From NCBI RefSeq assembly GCF_000429845.1, contig NZ_AUCQ01000023.1, positions 1-64,000 on the forward strand: DNA of 64,000 nt. The letters run 5' to 3'. The notes beneath the pieces are model-generated. The model was not told the origin of the DNA and did not search any database. It worked only from the letters and a program-made list of their open reading frames with translations. Positions within the stretch are counted from its first letter, which is position 1, and the number at the start of each line of letters is the position of its first letter. This document shows positions 1 to 9,425 of the stretch, piece by piece. Source of the stretch: Comamonas composti DSM 21721. Its GTDB lineage: Bacteria > Pseudomonadota > Gammaproteobacteria > Burkholderiales > Burkholderiaceae_C. Position numbers and translations under genes: made by a program.

Positions 1-248
1 TCGCCGAACTCGCCCTTCAGAGTCTTCTTGCTCGTGCCGTTGCGGGTGTTGCCGCTGGCGTTGGCCACGGCGTCATGGCGCTCGTGACCCAGGTGCTCGG
101 TCAGCTCTGCTTGCAGAGCCTTCTCCACCAGCAGTTTGGTCAGTTGCTTGAGTAAGCCGTTCTCGCCAATCAGGTCTTCAGGCTTCTTGTAATCGGCCAG
201 CAGGCTGGTCAACAGTTCTTGCGGTACTTCGTGCTTCTTGGTTGTCAT
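1..248 (-). CDS. IS256-family (mutator-type) transposase, N-terminal fragment at window edge
   Basis: The first 82 residues of a transposase are visible, starting at the ATG at 248 and running off the left edge. The N-terminus (MTTKKHEVPQELL, then a stretch with ALQAELTEHLGHERHDA and SGNTRNGTS) is typical of IS256-family DDE transposases, where this helical N-terminal region contacts the terminal repeats. The DDE catalytic residues lie further on and are not in the window. The gene is probably whole in the chromosome, but that cannot be seen here. Confidence 0.85.
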   Translation of the reverse strand, partial: MTTKKHEVPQELLTSLLADYKKPEDLIGENGLLKQLTKLLVEKALQAELTEHLGHERHDAVANASGNTRNGTSKKTLKGEFG

Positions 249-315
249 TGTGTTTGCGGACAAGCAGGCTATCGCCTGCGATGGATTGTCCGTTTACACA
301 AAATTCTGTACACCC
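1..315 (-). mobile_element. IS256-family insertion sequence, right end only
   Basis: This is the terminal part of an insertion sequence that continues left of the window. Read on the minus strand it begins near 315 with GGGTGTACAGAATTTTGTG, which resembles the terminal inverted repeat of IS256-family elements, followed about 65 bases later by the transposase start. The boundary is placed by where the integrase reading frame stops resembling its family. The second end and the target duplication are outside the window, so the exact boundary could be off by a few bases. Confidence 0.7.
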
Positions 316-1319
316 TCTGCCATTGACTGCTCAGTTCCAAACCCTAGCGAATACAGAGCACTACGAACAGAGTTATCGGACATCGGCCTTTCATGGTCAC
401 GCTGTCCTGAAAAAACATAAATGCCACGCCCCGTAAAAGCTTGCAGGTTTCGCAGCAGCTCTACAGCCTGCATCGGCAGCGGAACCACATGTGGTTCACC
501 CTGCTCTTTTTCTACCTTTGTTCGCTTCATCTTCATGCTAGGAATCGTCCAAAGCGCGGCGTCAAGGTCCACCTCTGCCCATTCCATTGTGCGAAGGTTT
601 CCAGGACGCTGGTATAGCAAAGGTGCCAGCAAAAGCGCCGTTCGCACGGTGTGACTGCCTTTGTAGACATGCATCGCGCGCAGCAATTCACCAAATCGCT
701 TTGGCTCAACAATTGCGGGAAAGTTTGTTCCCCGGTACGGAGTCAGTCGGTTCTTCAATCCGACGGTGATATCGCGCCGGGTGTTCCCCGCTGTGGGCAA
801 CCAGTAGCGCCAAATCTGACGGCACAGCATCAATGCACGATCTGCCGTTTCCAAGGCCCCCCGCTCTTCAATTTTTTGCAGTGTCGCAAGCAGCTCCATT
901 GGCTCAATACTGGACATTTGCCGGTCGCCAATCCAGGGAAATAGATCGCGCTCCAATTGCCGTTTGGTACGCTCGGCATGGGTATCACTCCATTGATCAA
1001 CCTGCCGGCCATGCCATTCGAGCGCAACAGCCTGAAAGGTATCTCCACCATTTCGAGATCCCTTCAATTTTTCGAGCTTGCGTTCTTGAATGGGGTCAAC
1101 GCCATCTGCCTTTTTCAACTTGGCGATATCGCGAGCCTTGCGCGCATCAGCCAGGCTCTGAGCAGGGTAGCTCCCCAGCGCCATCCGCCCTTCCTTGCCG
1201 TCAAAGTAGGTTTTCCAGAACCAACGCTTGGAACCGGATGGACTGACCTCTAGGTACAGGCCAAGAGAATCGGTGAAGCGCGCTCGCTTCTTATCTGGGG
1301 GCAGGTGGCGTTCTTGCAT
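294..1319 (-). pseudogene. Tyrosine recombinase (P4-type integrase), 3' end removed by the IS
   Basis: The 341-residue reading frame has the N-terminal DUF4102-like arm-binding domain (about residues 1-90, with FWKTYFDGKEGRMALGSYP), a SAM-like core-binding domain, and the start of the catalytic domain, including the first catalytic arginine region (LLYQRPGNLRTMEW, about 235-248). The protein then changes to unrelated sequence and stops inside the IS. The HxxR motif and the tyrosine nucleophile are missing; family members are about 400 residues. About the last eight codons come from the IS. The gene reads in the same direction as ssrA and lies just beyond its 3' end, as expected for an element that integrates into tmRNA. 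It is very unlikely to be active. Confidence 0.85.
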
Positions 1320-1350
1320 TGTTTATCAGTCAACATGTCCAAAGCTCCAA

Positions 1351-1428
1351 GCGGGGAACAGGCAAACCGGGGAACAAACCCCGTTATATGCACTTTACAG
1401 GGTTTTGTTCCCCGATACGTTCCCCGGT
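1351..1428. repeat. Symmetrical cluster of GGGGAACA repeats upstream of the integrase
   Basis: Two direct copies of CGGGGAACA (1352-1360 and 1368-1376) are followed by two inverted copies (TGTTCCCCG at 1406-1414 and CGTTCCCCGG at 1419-1428). The inner pair extends to a nearly perfect 14-base inverted repeat, CGGGGAACAAACCC against GGGTTTTGTTCCCCG, around an AT-rich centre. The position, between the integrase start and ssrA, suits arm-type integrase sites, an operator, or a structured leader. The role is inferred. Confidence 0.55.
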
Positions 1429-1496
1429 CAGCGCTTGGCTGCCATGGGACCTCATTGGACTAGATTGGATTGCAAGTTATTGATTTTTCAAAGAAA

Positions 1497-1529
1497 AAAG
1501 GCGTTCACTGGACTTCAGTGAACGCCTTT
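1497..1529 (-). terminator. Rho-independent terminator of ssrA
   Basis: A perfect 14-base stem (AAAGGCGTTCACTG pairing with CAGTGAACGCCTTT) with a 5-base loop lies 12 bases beyond the tmRNA CCA end. On the minus strand it is followed by a run of T. This is a classic intrinsic terminator for ssrA. Confidence 0.88.
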
Positions 1530-1540
1530 GGACAGTGTGG

Positions 1541-1918
1541 TGGTGGAGCTGGCGGGAATTGAACCCGCGTCCGCAAGCCTTCGCCGGGCAGATCTACATG
1601 TTTAGCACTCTGTTTTGAATCTCGCCTCCTGGATCGCGCAGATGCACGCTATCCAGCAAACCAGCCCCCTATTGTCTTGCCACGCATTAAGGAGCCCAAT
1701 GCGCGACCAGCTGATGTAAATTCCCTTGCAGCCGGGAGGTATTGCTACCCCCTTGCCCAGCCCATCAGCGTGCTGTTGCAAGGCTCACCGGATTTAAGCG
1801 GCGAGTGCGAAACGTTCGTCGTTTGCAGTTAGTTTTTTGAATGGAGATTAACGAGCATCAATCAAGCTCGACATGCACCACGCCGGTCCCGAACCCACGT
1901 CGAAACCAGGACAGCCCC
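1541..1918 (-). ncRNA. ssrA: tmRNA (transfer-messenger RNA)
   Basis: The gene releases ribosomes stalled on broken messages and tags the product for proteolysis. The minus strand begins GGGGCTGTCCTGGTTTCGAC and ends GGGTTCAATTCCCGCC followed by the acceptor arm and an encoded CCA at 1541-1543. The tag frame at 1794-1826 reads ANDERFALAA followed by TAA, the common tag of Burkholderiales. The length of 378 bases is normal. The 3' end is a frequent attachment site for integrases, and a disrupted integrase lies just downstream. Confidence 0.97.
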
Positions 1919-1923
1919 GTAAG

Positions 1924-1953
1924 CCTATAGTCTACCTTATTCCTAGCAATGTC
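1924..1953 (-). promoter_or_regulatory. Probable ssrA promoter inside the 3' end of gph
   Basis: Only 13 bases separate the gph stop from the tmRNA 5' end, so the ssrA promoter should overlap gph coding sequence. The minus strand has a TATAGG box at 1924-1929, five bases before the first tmRNA base, with an upstream -35-like region near 1944-1953. The -35 match is weak. Confidence 0.45.
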
Positions 1954-2597
1954 AGAAGCTCAAGCGGGGCCGCGATCTGGGCGTCGGCATTCCACATCTC
2001 CGTCTCATGTTGGCTGCCCAGATAGCCATAGCAGGCTGCCACGGTCTTCATGCCGGCAGCCTTGCCAGCAAGAATGTCTCGCTCGTCATCTCCCACATAA
2101 ACGCATAGCTCAGGCTCGATACCCAGGCGGGATGCCGCCTCAAGCAGTGGTGCTGGGTGGGGCTTGGCGTGTGGTGTGCTATCCCCGGACACAATGGCTC
2201 CAGCACTCGCGAACAAGGACATGTTTCGAGTCAAGGGATCGGTAAAGCGCATGGATTTGTTGGTGACCACACCCCAAGGCATGGAGCCAGCTTCGAGCTT
2301 GGCCACGAGTTCAGCGACCCCCTCAAAAGGGTAAGTACGCTCCGTCATGCAGCACTCGTAGTTTTGAAAAAACTCTTCGCGCATGTCAGAAAACTCTACT
2401 GAGTCAGGCGTAATCCCAAAACCCACGTCCAACATGCCACGTGCACCAGCACCGGCCATAGGGCGGTAGTTTTCAAAGGGCAGGGATGGCAGACCGCGGT
2501 CCAAACGCATCTTGTCCACTGCTGCCCCAAGATCGGGCGCGCTATCAATGAGCGTGCCATCGAGATCGAAGAGCACGGCCTGAACATGACCCCACAT
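1932..2597 (-). CDS. gph: Phosphoglycolate phosphatase, HAD superfamily
   Basis: The 221-residue product is a HAD phosphatase that likely hydrolyses 2-phosphoglycolate. Motif I is FDLDGTLIDS (about residues 10-19), with the nucleophile and general-acid aspartates; motif II is near VVTNKS; the motif III lysine is in KPHP; motif IV is GDDERD. The helical cap lies between motifs I and II. The start codon lies 3 bases after the ubiG stop, so the two genes are translated from one message, an arrangement common in beta-proteobacteria. Substrate assignment follows the family and this linkage; other HAD substrates remain possible. Confidence 0.88.
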   Translation of the reverse strand: MWGHVQAVLFDLDGTLIDSAPDLGAAVDKMRLDRGLPSLPFENYRPMAGAGARGMLDVGFGITPDSVEFSDMREEFFQNYECCMTERTYPFEGVAELVAKLEAGSMPWGVVTNKSMRFTDPLTRNMSLFASAGAIVSGDSTPHAKPHPAPLLEAASRLGIEPELCVYVGDDERDILAGKAAGMKTVAACYGYLGSQHETEMWNADAQIAAPLELLTLLGIR

Positions 2598-2600
2598 GGT

Positions 2601-3317
2601 TTACTCCTCGGGCCTGCGCGCAGCCAGCATGTAATTCACCGAAGTATCAGCACCAAGCCAATAGCGTCCTGTGATCGGGTTGTGCTGCATTCCCTTGCCG
2701 GAGTGCAGCTCAAGACCAGCTTCGCGCACAAAGTGCGCCAGCTCGCTGGGGCGAATCAGCTTCGCATACTCATGCGTCCCTTTGGGAATCATCTTGAGCA
2801 GATATTCAGCAGCCACGATGGCCAACCCAAAGGCCTTAGCATTGCGGTTGATTGTGGAAAAAAATACCCATCCGCCTGGTCTGACGAGCTGCGCACAAGC
2901 TTTGACGACGGAGGCTGGATCAGGGACATGTTCAAGCATTTCCATGCAGGTCACCACATCGAAAGAAGCCGGCCTTTCCACAGCCAGGCGCTCCACGCTG
3001 AGTTCGTGATATTGAATATTGGGCGTACCTGCCTCCAGAGCATGCAACTGGGCCACACGCAATGCCTTGGATGCAAGGTCTATGCCCATGACCTCGGCAG
3101 CTCCCTTGCGTGCCATGGAATCGGCCAAAATCCCCCCCCCACAACCTACATCAAGCACACGCTGACCTTGCAAGGATGCAAGGCCGTCGATCCAGTCCAG
3201 CCTCAAGGGATTGATCTGATGCAAGGGTTTGAATTCACTCTCAGGATCCCACCAGCGATGGGCGAGGCTGGAGAATTTTTCTAATTCGGCCGGATCGGCA
3301 TTAATGGCATTGCTCAT
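2601..3317 (-). CDS. ubiG: Ubiquinone biosynthesis O-methyltransferase
   Basis: The 238-residue protein carries out both SAM-dependent O-methylations in ubiquinone synthesis. The class I methyltransferase glycine motif VLDVGCGGGILADS lies near residues 55-68, and the family segments EKFSSLAHRWWDPESEFKPLH (part of the N-terminus) and MEMLEHVPDP are present. Length matches the family (about 240). It is first in a ubiG-gph operon. Confidence 0.95.
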   Translation of the reverse strand: MSNAINADPAELEKFSSLAHRWWDPESEFKPLHQINPLRLDWIDGLASLQGQRVLDVGCGGGILADSMARKGAAEVMGIDLASKALRVAQLHALEAGTPNIQYHELSVERLAVERPASFDVVTCMEMLEHVPDPASVVKACAQLVRPGGWVFFSTINRNAKAFGLAIVAAEYLLKMIPKGTHEYAKLIRPSELAHFVREAGLELHSGKGMQHNPITGRYWLGADTSVNYMLAARRPEE

Positions 3318-3355
3318 GTCTTGATTGTGCGCGATTGCACAAAGGTTTCAGGCAT

Positions 3356-3382
3356 AAAAAAAAGCCCCGTTGCCGGGGCTTT
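3356..3382 (-). terminator. Intrinsic terminator of the OmpA-family gene
   Basis: A stem of AAAGCCCC and GGGGCTTT around a short loop is followed on the minus strand by eight T residues. It lies 20 bases beyond the stop of the OmpA-family gene at 3403 and ahead of ubiG, separating the two transcripts. Confidence 0.9.
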
Positions 3383-3402
3383 CCAGAAAGCAATCTCTAC
3401 GA

Positions 3403-4062
3403 TTACTGAGCAGCGCGGGTACCGACCACTTCGATATCCACGCGACGGTTCTGTGCGCGACCTTCCTTGGTCTTGTTGTCGGCGACGGGCTGCTTCTTGC
3501 CCTTGCCTTCAGTGTAGACGCGGTTCTTTTCGATGCCCTTGGACACCAAATAGGCCTTCACGGCTTCGGCACGACGCACCGACAGCTTCTGGTTGTAAGC
3601 ATCAGAGCCCACGGAGTCGGTGTGACCCACAGCGATCACGACCTCCAGGTTGATGTCCTTGACCTTGGAGACCACGTCGTCCAGCTTGGCCTTGCCTTCG
3701 GGCTTAAGCACAGCCTTGTCGAAGTCGAAGAAAGCGTCAGCCGAATAGGTAACCTTGGTCGAAGCAGGTGCGGGCGTGGGTGCAGGAGCAGGAGCTGGTG
3801 CAACAGTTGCAGGAGCAGGAGCCACGGCAGGAGCAGCCACGGGCTTCAATGCGCCGTCGCAGTCAGCAGCAGCGGTAGCAGGCGTCCAGTTGGCATCGCG
3901 CCAGCACAATTCATTGGTACCGTTCTTCCACACCAGCTCGCTGGTGCCGTTCTGCCAGTTGTCGATGGTCTTGCCACCATCAGCAGCCTTCACTTGTGCA
4001 CCAGCGGCAGTTGCAAGGGCGGCAGAGGCAAACAACATCGCCACTTTGTTCAGTTTCTTCAT
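3403..4062 (-). CDS. OmpA-family outer membrane protein with peptidoglycan-binding domain
   Basis: The product is about 219 residues from the ATG at 4062. That start is chosen because it follows AGAGGAG and opens directly into a signal peptide (MKKLNKVAMLFASAALATAAGA). A middle segment has two similar WxNGT motifs and two cysteines, followed by a long Ala/Pro hinge, then a C-terminal OmpA/MotB domain (about residues 105-210) with the peptidoglycan-binding motif GHTDSVGSDAYNQKLSVRRA and NRRVDI. The N-terminal part is too short for an eight-stranded barrel, so this is likelier a peptidoglycan-anchored envelope protein than a porin. It diverges from gyrA. Confidence 0.88.
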   Translation of the reverse strand: MKKLNKVAMLFASAALATAAGAQVKAADGGKTIDNWQNGTSELVWKNGTNELCWRDANWTPATAAADCDGALKPVAAPAVAPAPATVAPAPAPAPTPAPASTKVTYSADAFFDFDKAVLKPEGKAKLDDVVSKVKDINLEVVIAVGHTDSVGSDAYNQKLSVRRAEAVKAYLVSKGIEKNRVYTEGKGKKQPVADNKTKEGRAQNRRVDIEVVGTRAAQ

Positions 4063-4291
4063 GGTTCTCCTCTTGGGGAAAAAGCCGCAGCAGGGCTGCG
4101 AATCTGTGGACGTCATTAGTGACCATCACCAAAAACGCTGTTTTGATTGTGCCATACGTAACATGCTATCGGGCTGCGAAGACTATCTCAGCAAGTAGGA
4201 CAGCAGCGGAATTGCCAGGATATGTTGCTAGGCTGCTACAGGCCATTGGTCCTAAAATGGTCATTTCTCTGCCATCCAAGTATCGCAAGAC

Positions 4292-6982
4292 ATGACCCAG
4301 TTTGCCAAAGAAACCCTGCCCATCAGCCTCGAGGAGGAGATGCGCCGCAGCTATCTGGATTACGCCATGAGCGTGATTGTGGGCCGCGCCCTGCCCGATG
4401 CACGCGATGGACTAAAGCCCGTGCATCGCCGCGTGCTCTATGCCATGCACGAGCTCAACAATGACTGGAACCGCCCTTATAAGAAGTCGGCGCGTATTGT
4501 GGGTGACGTCATCGGTAAATATCACCCGCACGGCGACAGCGCGGTGTACGACACCATTGTGCGCATGGCCCAGGATTTCTCCTTGCGCCACATGCTGGTC
4601 GATGGTCAGGGCAACTTCGGCTCCGTGGACGGTGATAGCGCGGCGGCCATGCGCTATACCGAAATCCGCCTATCCAAGATAGCGCATGAAATGCTGGCCG
4701 ACATCGATAAAGAAACGGTAGATTTCGGCCCCAATTACGACGGCAGCGAACGCGAACCTCTGGTATTGCCCACGCGACTGCCGAATTTGCTGGTCAATGG
4801 CTCCTCGGGCATCGCCGTGGGCATGGCCACGAACATCCCGCCGCACAACCTCAACGAGGTTGTCGATGCTTGCCTGCACTCGCTGCAGAATCCCGGCGCC
4901 AGCGTGGACGAGCTCATGGAGATCATCCCCGCACCGGACTTTCCCACGGCCGGCATCATCTACGGCATCAATGGTGTCAAGGAAGGCTATCGCACGGGGC
5001 GCGGCCGCGTGGTCATGCGCGCCAAATGCCATTTCGAGGACATCGACCGCGGCCAGCGCCAGGCCATCATCGTCGACGAGCTGCCCTACCAGGTCAACAA
5101 GAAGACGCTGCAGGAGCGCATGGCCGAGCTGGTGCACGAAAAGAAGATCGAAGGCATCAGCCATATCCAGGACGAGAGCGACAAATCCGGCATGCGCCTG
5201 GTGATCGAGCTCAAGCGCGGCGAGGTGCCCGAGGTCGTGCTCAACAACCTCTACAAGCTCACCCAGTTGCAAGACACGTTCGGCATGAACATGGTGGCCT
5301 TGATCGATGGCCAGCCCAAGCTGTGCAATCTCAAGGAGCTGATCGAAGTCTTTCTGCAGCATCGCCGCGAAGTGGTCACGCGCCGCACGGTGTTCGAGCT
5401 GCGCAAGGCGCGCGAGCGCGGCCATGTGCTCGAAGGCCTGGCCGTGGCGCTCGCGAATATCGACGACTTCATCGCCATCATCCGCAACGCGCCCACACCG
5501 CCCGTGGCCAAGGCCGCCCTGATGGAGAAATCCTGGGACAGCCAGCTGGTACGCGAGATGCTCACGCGTACGCGCGCCGATGGCGGCTTGGTGAATGCCG
5601 ACGATTACCGTCCCGAAGGTCTGGAGCTGGACTACGGCATGCAAGGCGATGGCCGCTACCGCCTGTCCGAGACCCAGGCCCAGGAAATCCTGCAGATGCG
5701 CCTGCAGCGCCTGACCGGCCTCGAGCAGGACAAGATCGTTGCCGAGTACAAGGACATCATGTCCGTGATCGAGGACTTGCTCGACATCCTGGCCAAGCCC
5801 GAGCGCGTGTCCGTGATCATTGGCGATGAGCTCACGGCGCTCAAGGCCGAGTTCGGCCAGAACAAGAAGGGCGAGCGCCGCTCCAGCATCGAGTACAGCG
5901 CGCAAGACCTGTCCACCGAGGACTTGATCACGCCCACCGACATGGTGGTCACGCTCAGCCACACCGGCTACATCAAGAGCCAGCCCCTGTCCGAGTACCG
6001 GGCGCAAAAGCGCGGCGGGCGCGGCAAGCAGGCCACATCCACCAAGGAAGACGACTGGATCGACCAGCTCTTCATCGCCAACACGCACGACTACCTGCTG
6101 TGCTTCTCCAACCGCGGCCGTCTGTACTGGCTCAAGGTCTGGGAAGTGCCCGCGGGCTCGCGCGGCTCGCGCGGGCGCCCCATCGTCAACATGTTCCCGC
6201 TGCAGGATGGCGAGAAGATCAACGTCGTGCTGCCGCTCACAGGCGAGTACCGCAGCTTCCCCGCCGATCACTATGTGTTCATGACCACCTGCATGGGCAC
6301 GGTCAAGAAAACCGCGCTGGATGAGTTCTCCAACCCGCGCAAGGCCGGCATCATCGCCGTGGGCCTGGACGATGGCGACTACCTGATCGGCGCGGCGCTG
6401 ACCGACGGCCAGCACGATGTGATGCTGTTCAGCGACGGCGGCAAGGCCGTGCGCTTCGACGAAAACGATGTGCGCCCCATGGGCCGCAATGCGCGCGGCG
6501 TGCGCGGCATGAACCTGGAAGAAGGCCAGAGCGTGATCGCCATGCTGGTGGCCGAGGACGAGTCGCAATCCGTGCTCACCGCCACCGAGAACGGCTACGG
6601 CAAGCGCACCTCCATCGTCGAGTACACGCGCCACGGCCGCGGCACCAAGGGCATGATTGCAATCCAGCAAAGCGAGCGCAACGGCAAGGTCGTGGCCGCC
6701 ACGCTGGTGCGCGCCGATGACGAGATCATGCTCATCACCGACACCGGCGTTCTGGTGCGCACGCGCGTTTCCGAAATCCGCGAACTCGGCCGCGCCACCC
6801 AGGGCGTGACACTGATCTCGCTGGACGAGGGCGCCAAGCTCGGCGGCCTGCAGCGCATCGTGGAAAACGATGCCGAGGTGGACACCGAGGCCGACAGCGC
6901 CGAAGAAGCCCCGGACGCCGGCAATGCCGCAGGAGCCGAGGGCTCCGCCAGCGCCGCAGCACCGACCGATCCCGAGGTCTGA
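4292..6982 (+). CDS. gyrA: DNA gyrase subunit A
   Basis: The 896-residue subunit breaks and rejoins DNA during negative supercoiling, acting with GyrB. The winged-helix/tower core is followed by a six-bladed C-terminal beta-pinwheel. Numbering aligns with E. coli without gaps over the first 130 residues, placing the catalytic tyrosine at 122 (AAMRYTE). The quinolone-resistance region reads [11 protein letters not shown], so Ser83 and Asp87 are the susceptible forms. A GyrA-box-like QKRGGRGKQ begins the C-terminal domain. The last 45 residues form an acidic, Ala-rich tail. Transcription is divergent from the OmpA-family gene, with about 230 bases between the start codons. Confidence 0.98.
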   Translation: MTQFAKETLPISLEEEMRRSYLDYAMSVIVGRALPDARDGLKPVHRRVLYAMHELNNDWNRPYKKSARIVGDVIGKYHPHGDSAVYDTIVRMAQDFSLRHMLVDGQGNFGSVDGDSAAAMRYTEIRLSKIAHEMLADIDKETVDFGPNYDGSEREPLVLPTRLPNLLVNGSSGIAVGMATNIPPHNLNEVVDACLHSLQNPGASVDELMEIIPAPDFPTAGIIYGINGVKEGYRTGRGRVVMRAKCHFEDIDRGQRQAIIVDELPYQVNKKTLQERMAELVHEKKIEGISHIQDESDKSGMRLVIELKRGEVPEVVLNNLYKLTQLQDTFGMNMVALIDGQPKLCNLKELIEVFLQHRREVVTRRTVFELRKARERGHVLEGLAVALANIDDFIAIIRNAPTPPVAKAALMEKSWDSQLVREMLTRTRADGGLVNADDYRPEGLELDYGMQGDGRYRLSETQAQEILQMRLQRLTGLEQDKIVAEYKDIMSVIEDLLDILAKPERVSVIIGDELTALKAEFGQNKKGERRSSIEYSAQDLSTEDLITPTDMVVTLSHTGYIKSQPLSEYRAQKRGGRGKQATSTKEDDWIDQLFIANTHDYLLCFSNRGRLYWLKVWEVPAGSRGSRGRPIVNMFPLQDGEKINVVLPLTGEYRSFPADHYVFMTTCMGTVKKTALDEFSNPRKAGIIAVGLDDGDYLIGAALTDGQHDVMLFSDGGKAVRFDENDVRPMGRNARGVRGMNLEEGQSVIAMLVAEDESQSVLTATENGYGKRTSIVEYTRHGRGTKGMIAIQQSERNGKVVAATLVRADDEIMLITDTGVLVRTRVSEIRELGRATQGVTLISLDEGAKLGGLQRIVENDAEVDTEADSAEEAPDAGNAAGAEGSASAAAPTDPEV

Positions 6983-6999
6983 AAAGCCTCCACCCCATC

Positions 7000-7021
7000 G
7001 CCCCTGCCTCAGCGCAGGGGC
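7000..7021 (+). terminator. Hairpin after gyrA, possible terminator
   Basis: A seven-base GC-rich stem (GCCCCTG and CAGGGGC) with an 8-base loop lies 18 bases beyond the gyrA stop and is followed by a short T-rich stretch (ATGTATTTTG). It could be a weak intrinsic terminator between gyrA and serC. Confidence 0.45.
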
Positions 7022-7087
7022 ATGTATTTTGATAGCATCAAGCGCTTGCCATATCGGCGCCTGCCCGTGATCTGACCGAGAATTCCA

Positions 7088-8197
7088 ATGAATCGTCCCT
7101 TTAACTTCTCCGCGGGCCCGGCCGCGATTCCCGTCGAAGTGCTGCAGCAGGCAGCCGCCGACATGCTGGACTGGCAGGGCTCGGGCATGAGCGTCATGGA
7201 GATGAGCCACCGGGGCAAGGAATTCATCAGCATCTATGAGCAGGCCGAGGCCGATCTGCGCGAGCTGCTGGCCGTGCCGCCCGAATTCAAGATCCTGTTC
7301 ATGCAGGGCGGCGGCCTGGCCGAGAATGCCATTGTCCCGCTCAACCTCTCGCGCGCGGGCGCCGTGGACTTCGTGGTCACCGGCGGCTGGAGCCAGAAAT
7401 CGGCCAAGGAAGCGCGCAAGTACGCAAGCGAAGTGCGGCTTGCCGCCAGCGGCGAGCAGGCCGGCTTCACCAGTATTCCCGCACCGTCGAGCTGGCAGCT
7501 CGCGCGCGGCACCAGCTATGTGCACATCTGCAGCAACGAGACGATTCACGGCGTGGAGTTCCAGGAGCTGCCCGACCTCAAGGCCCTGGGCTGCGATGCG
7601 CCCCTGGTGATCGATTTTTCCTCGCACGTGGCCTCGCGCCCCGTTGACTGGAGTCGCGTCGGCCTGGCCTTTGGCGGCGCGCAAAAAAACCTGGGCCCGG
7701 CGGGCCTGACCCTGGTCATCGTGCGCGAAGACCTGCTCGGCCACGCCCTGCCCACCTGCCCCTCGGCCTTTGACTACCGCGTCGTGGCCGACAACCAGAG
7801 CATGTTCAACACACCGCCGACCTGGGGCATCTACATCGCCGGCCTGACCTTTCAATGGCTCAAGCGCCAAAAGGAAGGTGAGCTCACGGGCATCGCTGCC
7901 ATGCAGGCACGCAATATTGCCAAGGCCGAGCTGTTCTACAACTTTGTGGACCAGTCGCAGTTCTACCTCAACAAGGTCGCAGGCAACTGCCGCTCGCGCA
8001 TGAACATACCGTTCTTCCTGCGCGACGAATCGCGCAACCAGGCCTTTCTGGACGGCGCCAAGGCGCGCGGCCTGCTGCAGCTCAAGGGCCACAAGTCCGT
8101 GGGCGGCATGCGCGCCAGCCTCTACAACGCCATGCCCCTGGAGGGCGTACAGGCCTTGATCGCCTATATGCGCGAGTTCGAGCAAAGCCAGGCCTGA
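7088..8197 (+). CDS. serC: Phosphoserine aminotransferase
   Basis: The 369-residue PLP enzyme converts 3-phosphohydroxypyruvate and glutamate to phosphoserine in serine synthesis, and also serves pyridoxal phosphate synthesis. The N-terminus [14 protein letters not shown] and the PLP-lysine segment [13 protein letters not shown] (about residues 196-208) are diagnostic. Length is normal (about 360-370). It begins the serC-pheA-tyrA-aroA run, the usual grouping of serine and aromatic genes in beta-proteobacteria. Confidence 0.97.
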   Translation: MNRPFNFSAGPAAIPVEVLQQAAADMLDWQGSGMSVMEMSHRGKEFISIYEQAEADLRELLAVPPEFKILFMQGGGLAENAIVPLNLSRAGAVDFVVTGGWSQKSAKEARKYASEVRLAASGEQAGFTSIPAPSSWQLARGTSYVHICSNETIHGVEFQELPDLKALGCDAPLVIDFSSHVASRPVDWSRVGLAFGGAQKNLGPAGLTLVIVREDLLGHALPTCPSAFDYRVVADNQSMFNTPPTWGIYIAGLTFQWLKRQKEGELTGIAAMQARNIAKAELFYNFVDQSQFYLNKVAGNCRSRMNIPFFLRDESRNQAFLDGAKARGLLQLKGHKSVGGMRASLYNAMPLEGVQALIAYMREFEQSQA

Positions 8198-8324
8198 CAT
8201 CCCGGGGCCAAGCCATCAAACACAAAACATGAGCTGCCAGCGCATGCAGGGCAAGGATCTCCGCAGTATTTCATCTTGCAACCCTTGAACAACGTGCGCG
8301 GCACGCTACGCATTTGAGAGACTC

Positions 8325-9425
8325 ATGAGCACAGAACCCCAAGCCAGCAGCGATTTGCTGCAACTGCGCACGCAGATCGACTCCCTGGATCACCAACTGC
8401 TGGACCTGGTCAACCAGCGCGCCCGCGTGGCCGAGCAGGTGGGCGAGCTCAAGAAGCGCGAAGGCTCGCCGTTCTTCCGCCCCGACCGCGTGGCCCAGGT
8501 GATCCAGAAGATCGAAGCCGCCAACCCCGGCCCGCTCAAGAGCGCCCACGTCTCGGCCATCTGGCGCGAGATCATGTCCGCCTGTCTGGCGCTGGAATCG
8601 CCCCAGCGCGTGGCCGTGCTCGGCCCGGCCGGCACCTTCTGCGAGCAGGCGGCCGTCGAATATTTCGGTGGCGCGGCCGATCTCATGTACTGCGCCAGCT
8701 TTGACGAAGTCTTTCATGCCACGGCCGCAGGCAGCGCGCAGTACGGCGTGGTCGGCATGGAGAACTCCAACGAAGGCGTGGTCACGCGCTCGCTGGACAT
8801 GTTTTTGCACACGCCCTGCCATGTGGTCGGCGAAGTCAGCCTGCTGGTGCGCCACAACCTGCTGCGCTCCAGCAACTCGCTTGAAGGCATCGAGGTCGTG
8901 GCCGCCCACCCCCAGGCCCTGGCCCAGTGCCAGGGCTGGCTGTCCAAGCACTTGCCGCATGCCGAGCGCCGCCCCGTCTCCAGCAATGCCGAGGGCGCAC
9001 GCCTGGCCGCGCTGCACCCCGAGATCGCGGGCCTGGCCGGCGAGCGCGCAGCCCAGCAGTTCCACCTGCACGTGGTCGCGCATGCAATCCAGGACGATGC
9101 CTACAACCGCACACGCTTTGCCGTGATCTGCCTGCCGCACACGCTGGCCACGCCCGAGCCCAGCGGCCGCGACTGCACCAGCCTGGTCGTCTCCGTGCCC
9201 AATCAGCCAGGCGCCGTGCACGATCTGCTGGTGCCGCTCAAAAAACACGGCGTCTCCATGACCCGCTTCGAATCGCGCCCCGCACGCACCGGTCAGTGGG
9301 AGTATTACTTCTACATCGACCTCGAAGGCCACCCCAGCCAGCCCCATGTGAGCGCGGCCCTGCAGGAGCTGCGCGGCCTGTGCGCCTTCTACAAGGTGCT
9401 GGGCTCCTACCCGGTGGCCAAGTGA
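8325..9425 (+). CDS. pheA: Bifunctional chorismate mutase/prephenate dehydratase
   Basis: The 366-residue P-protein makes phenylpyruvate for phenylalanine. A chorismate mutase domain (about 8-90, with LRTQIDSLDHQLLDLVNQRA) is joined to a prephenate dehydratase domain (about 97-275, starting VAVLGPAGTFCEQAA and including NRTRFAVI) and a C-terminal ACT regulatory domain (about 285-360, with ESRP), which is expected to bind phenylalanine. Its stop codon overlaps the tyrA start by one base, so translation is coupled. Confidence 0.97.
   Translation: MSTEPQASSDLLQLRTQIDSLDHQLLDLVNQRARVAEQVGELKKREGSPFFRPDRVAQVIQKIEAANPGPLKSAHVSAIWREIMSACLALESPQRVAVLGPAGTFCEQAAVEYFGGAADLMYCASFDEVFHATAAGSAQYGVVGMENSNEGVVTRSLDMFLHTPCHVVGEVSLLVRHNLLRSSNSLEGIEVVAAHPQALAQCQGWLSKHLPHAERRPVSSNAEGARLAALHPEIAGLAGERAAQQFHLHVVAHAIQDDAYNRTRFAVICLPHTLATPEPSGRDCTSLVVSVPNQPGAVHDLLVPLKKHGVSMTRFESRPARTGQWEYYFYIDLEGHPSQPHVSAALQELRGLCAFYKVLGSYPVAK

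Noticed and set aside
1320..1350. Attachment-site core repeat by the integrase
   Set aside because: The partner site is outside the window, so no repeat can be shown.
4670..8200. Very long minus-strand open frame of about 1176 codons
   Set aside because: It lies exactly opposite gyrA and serC and is a high-GC antisense shadow without motifs.
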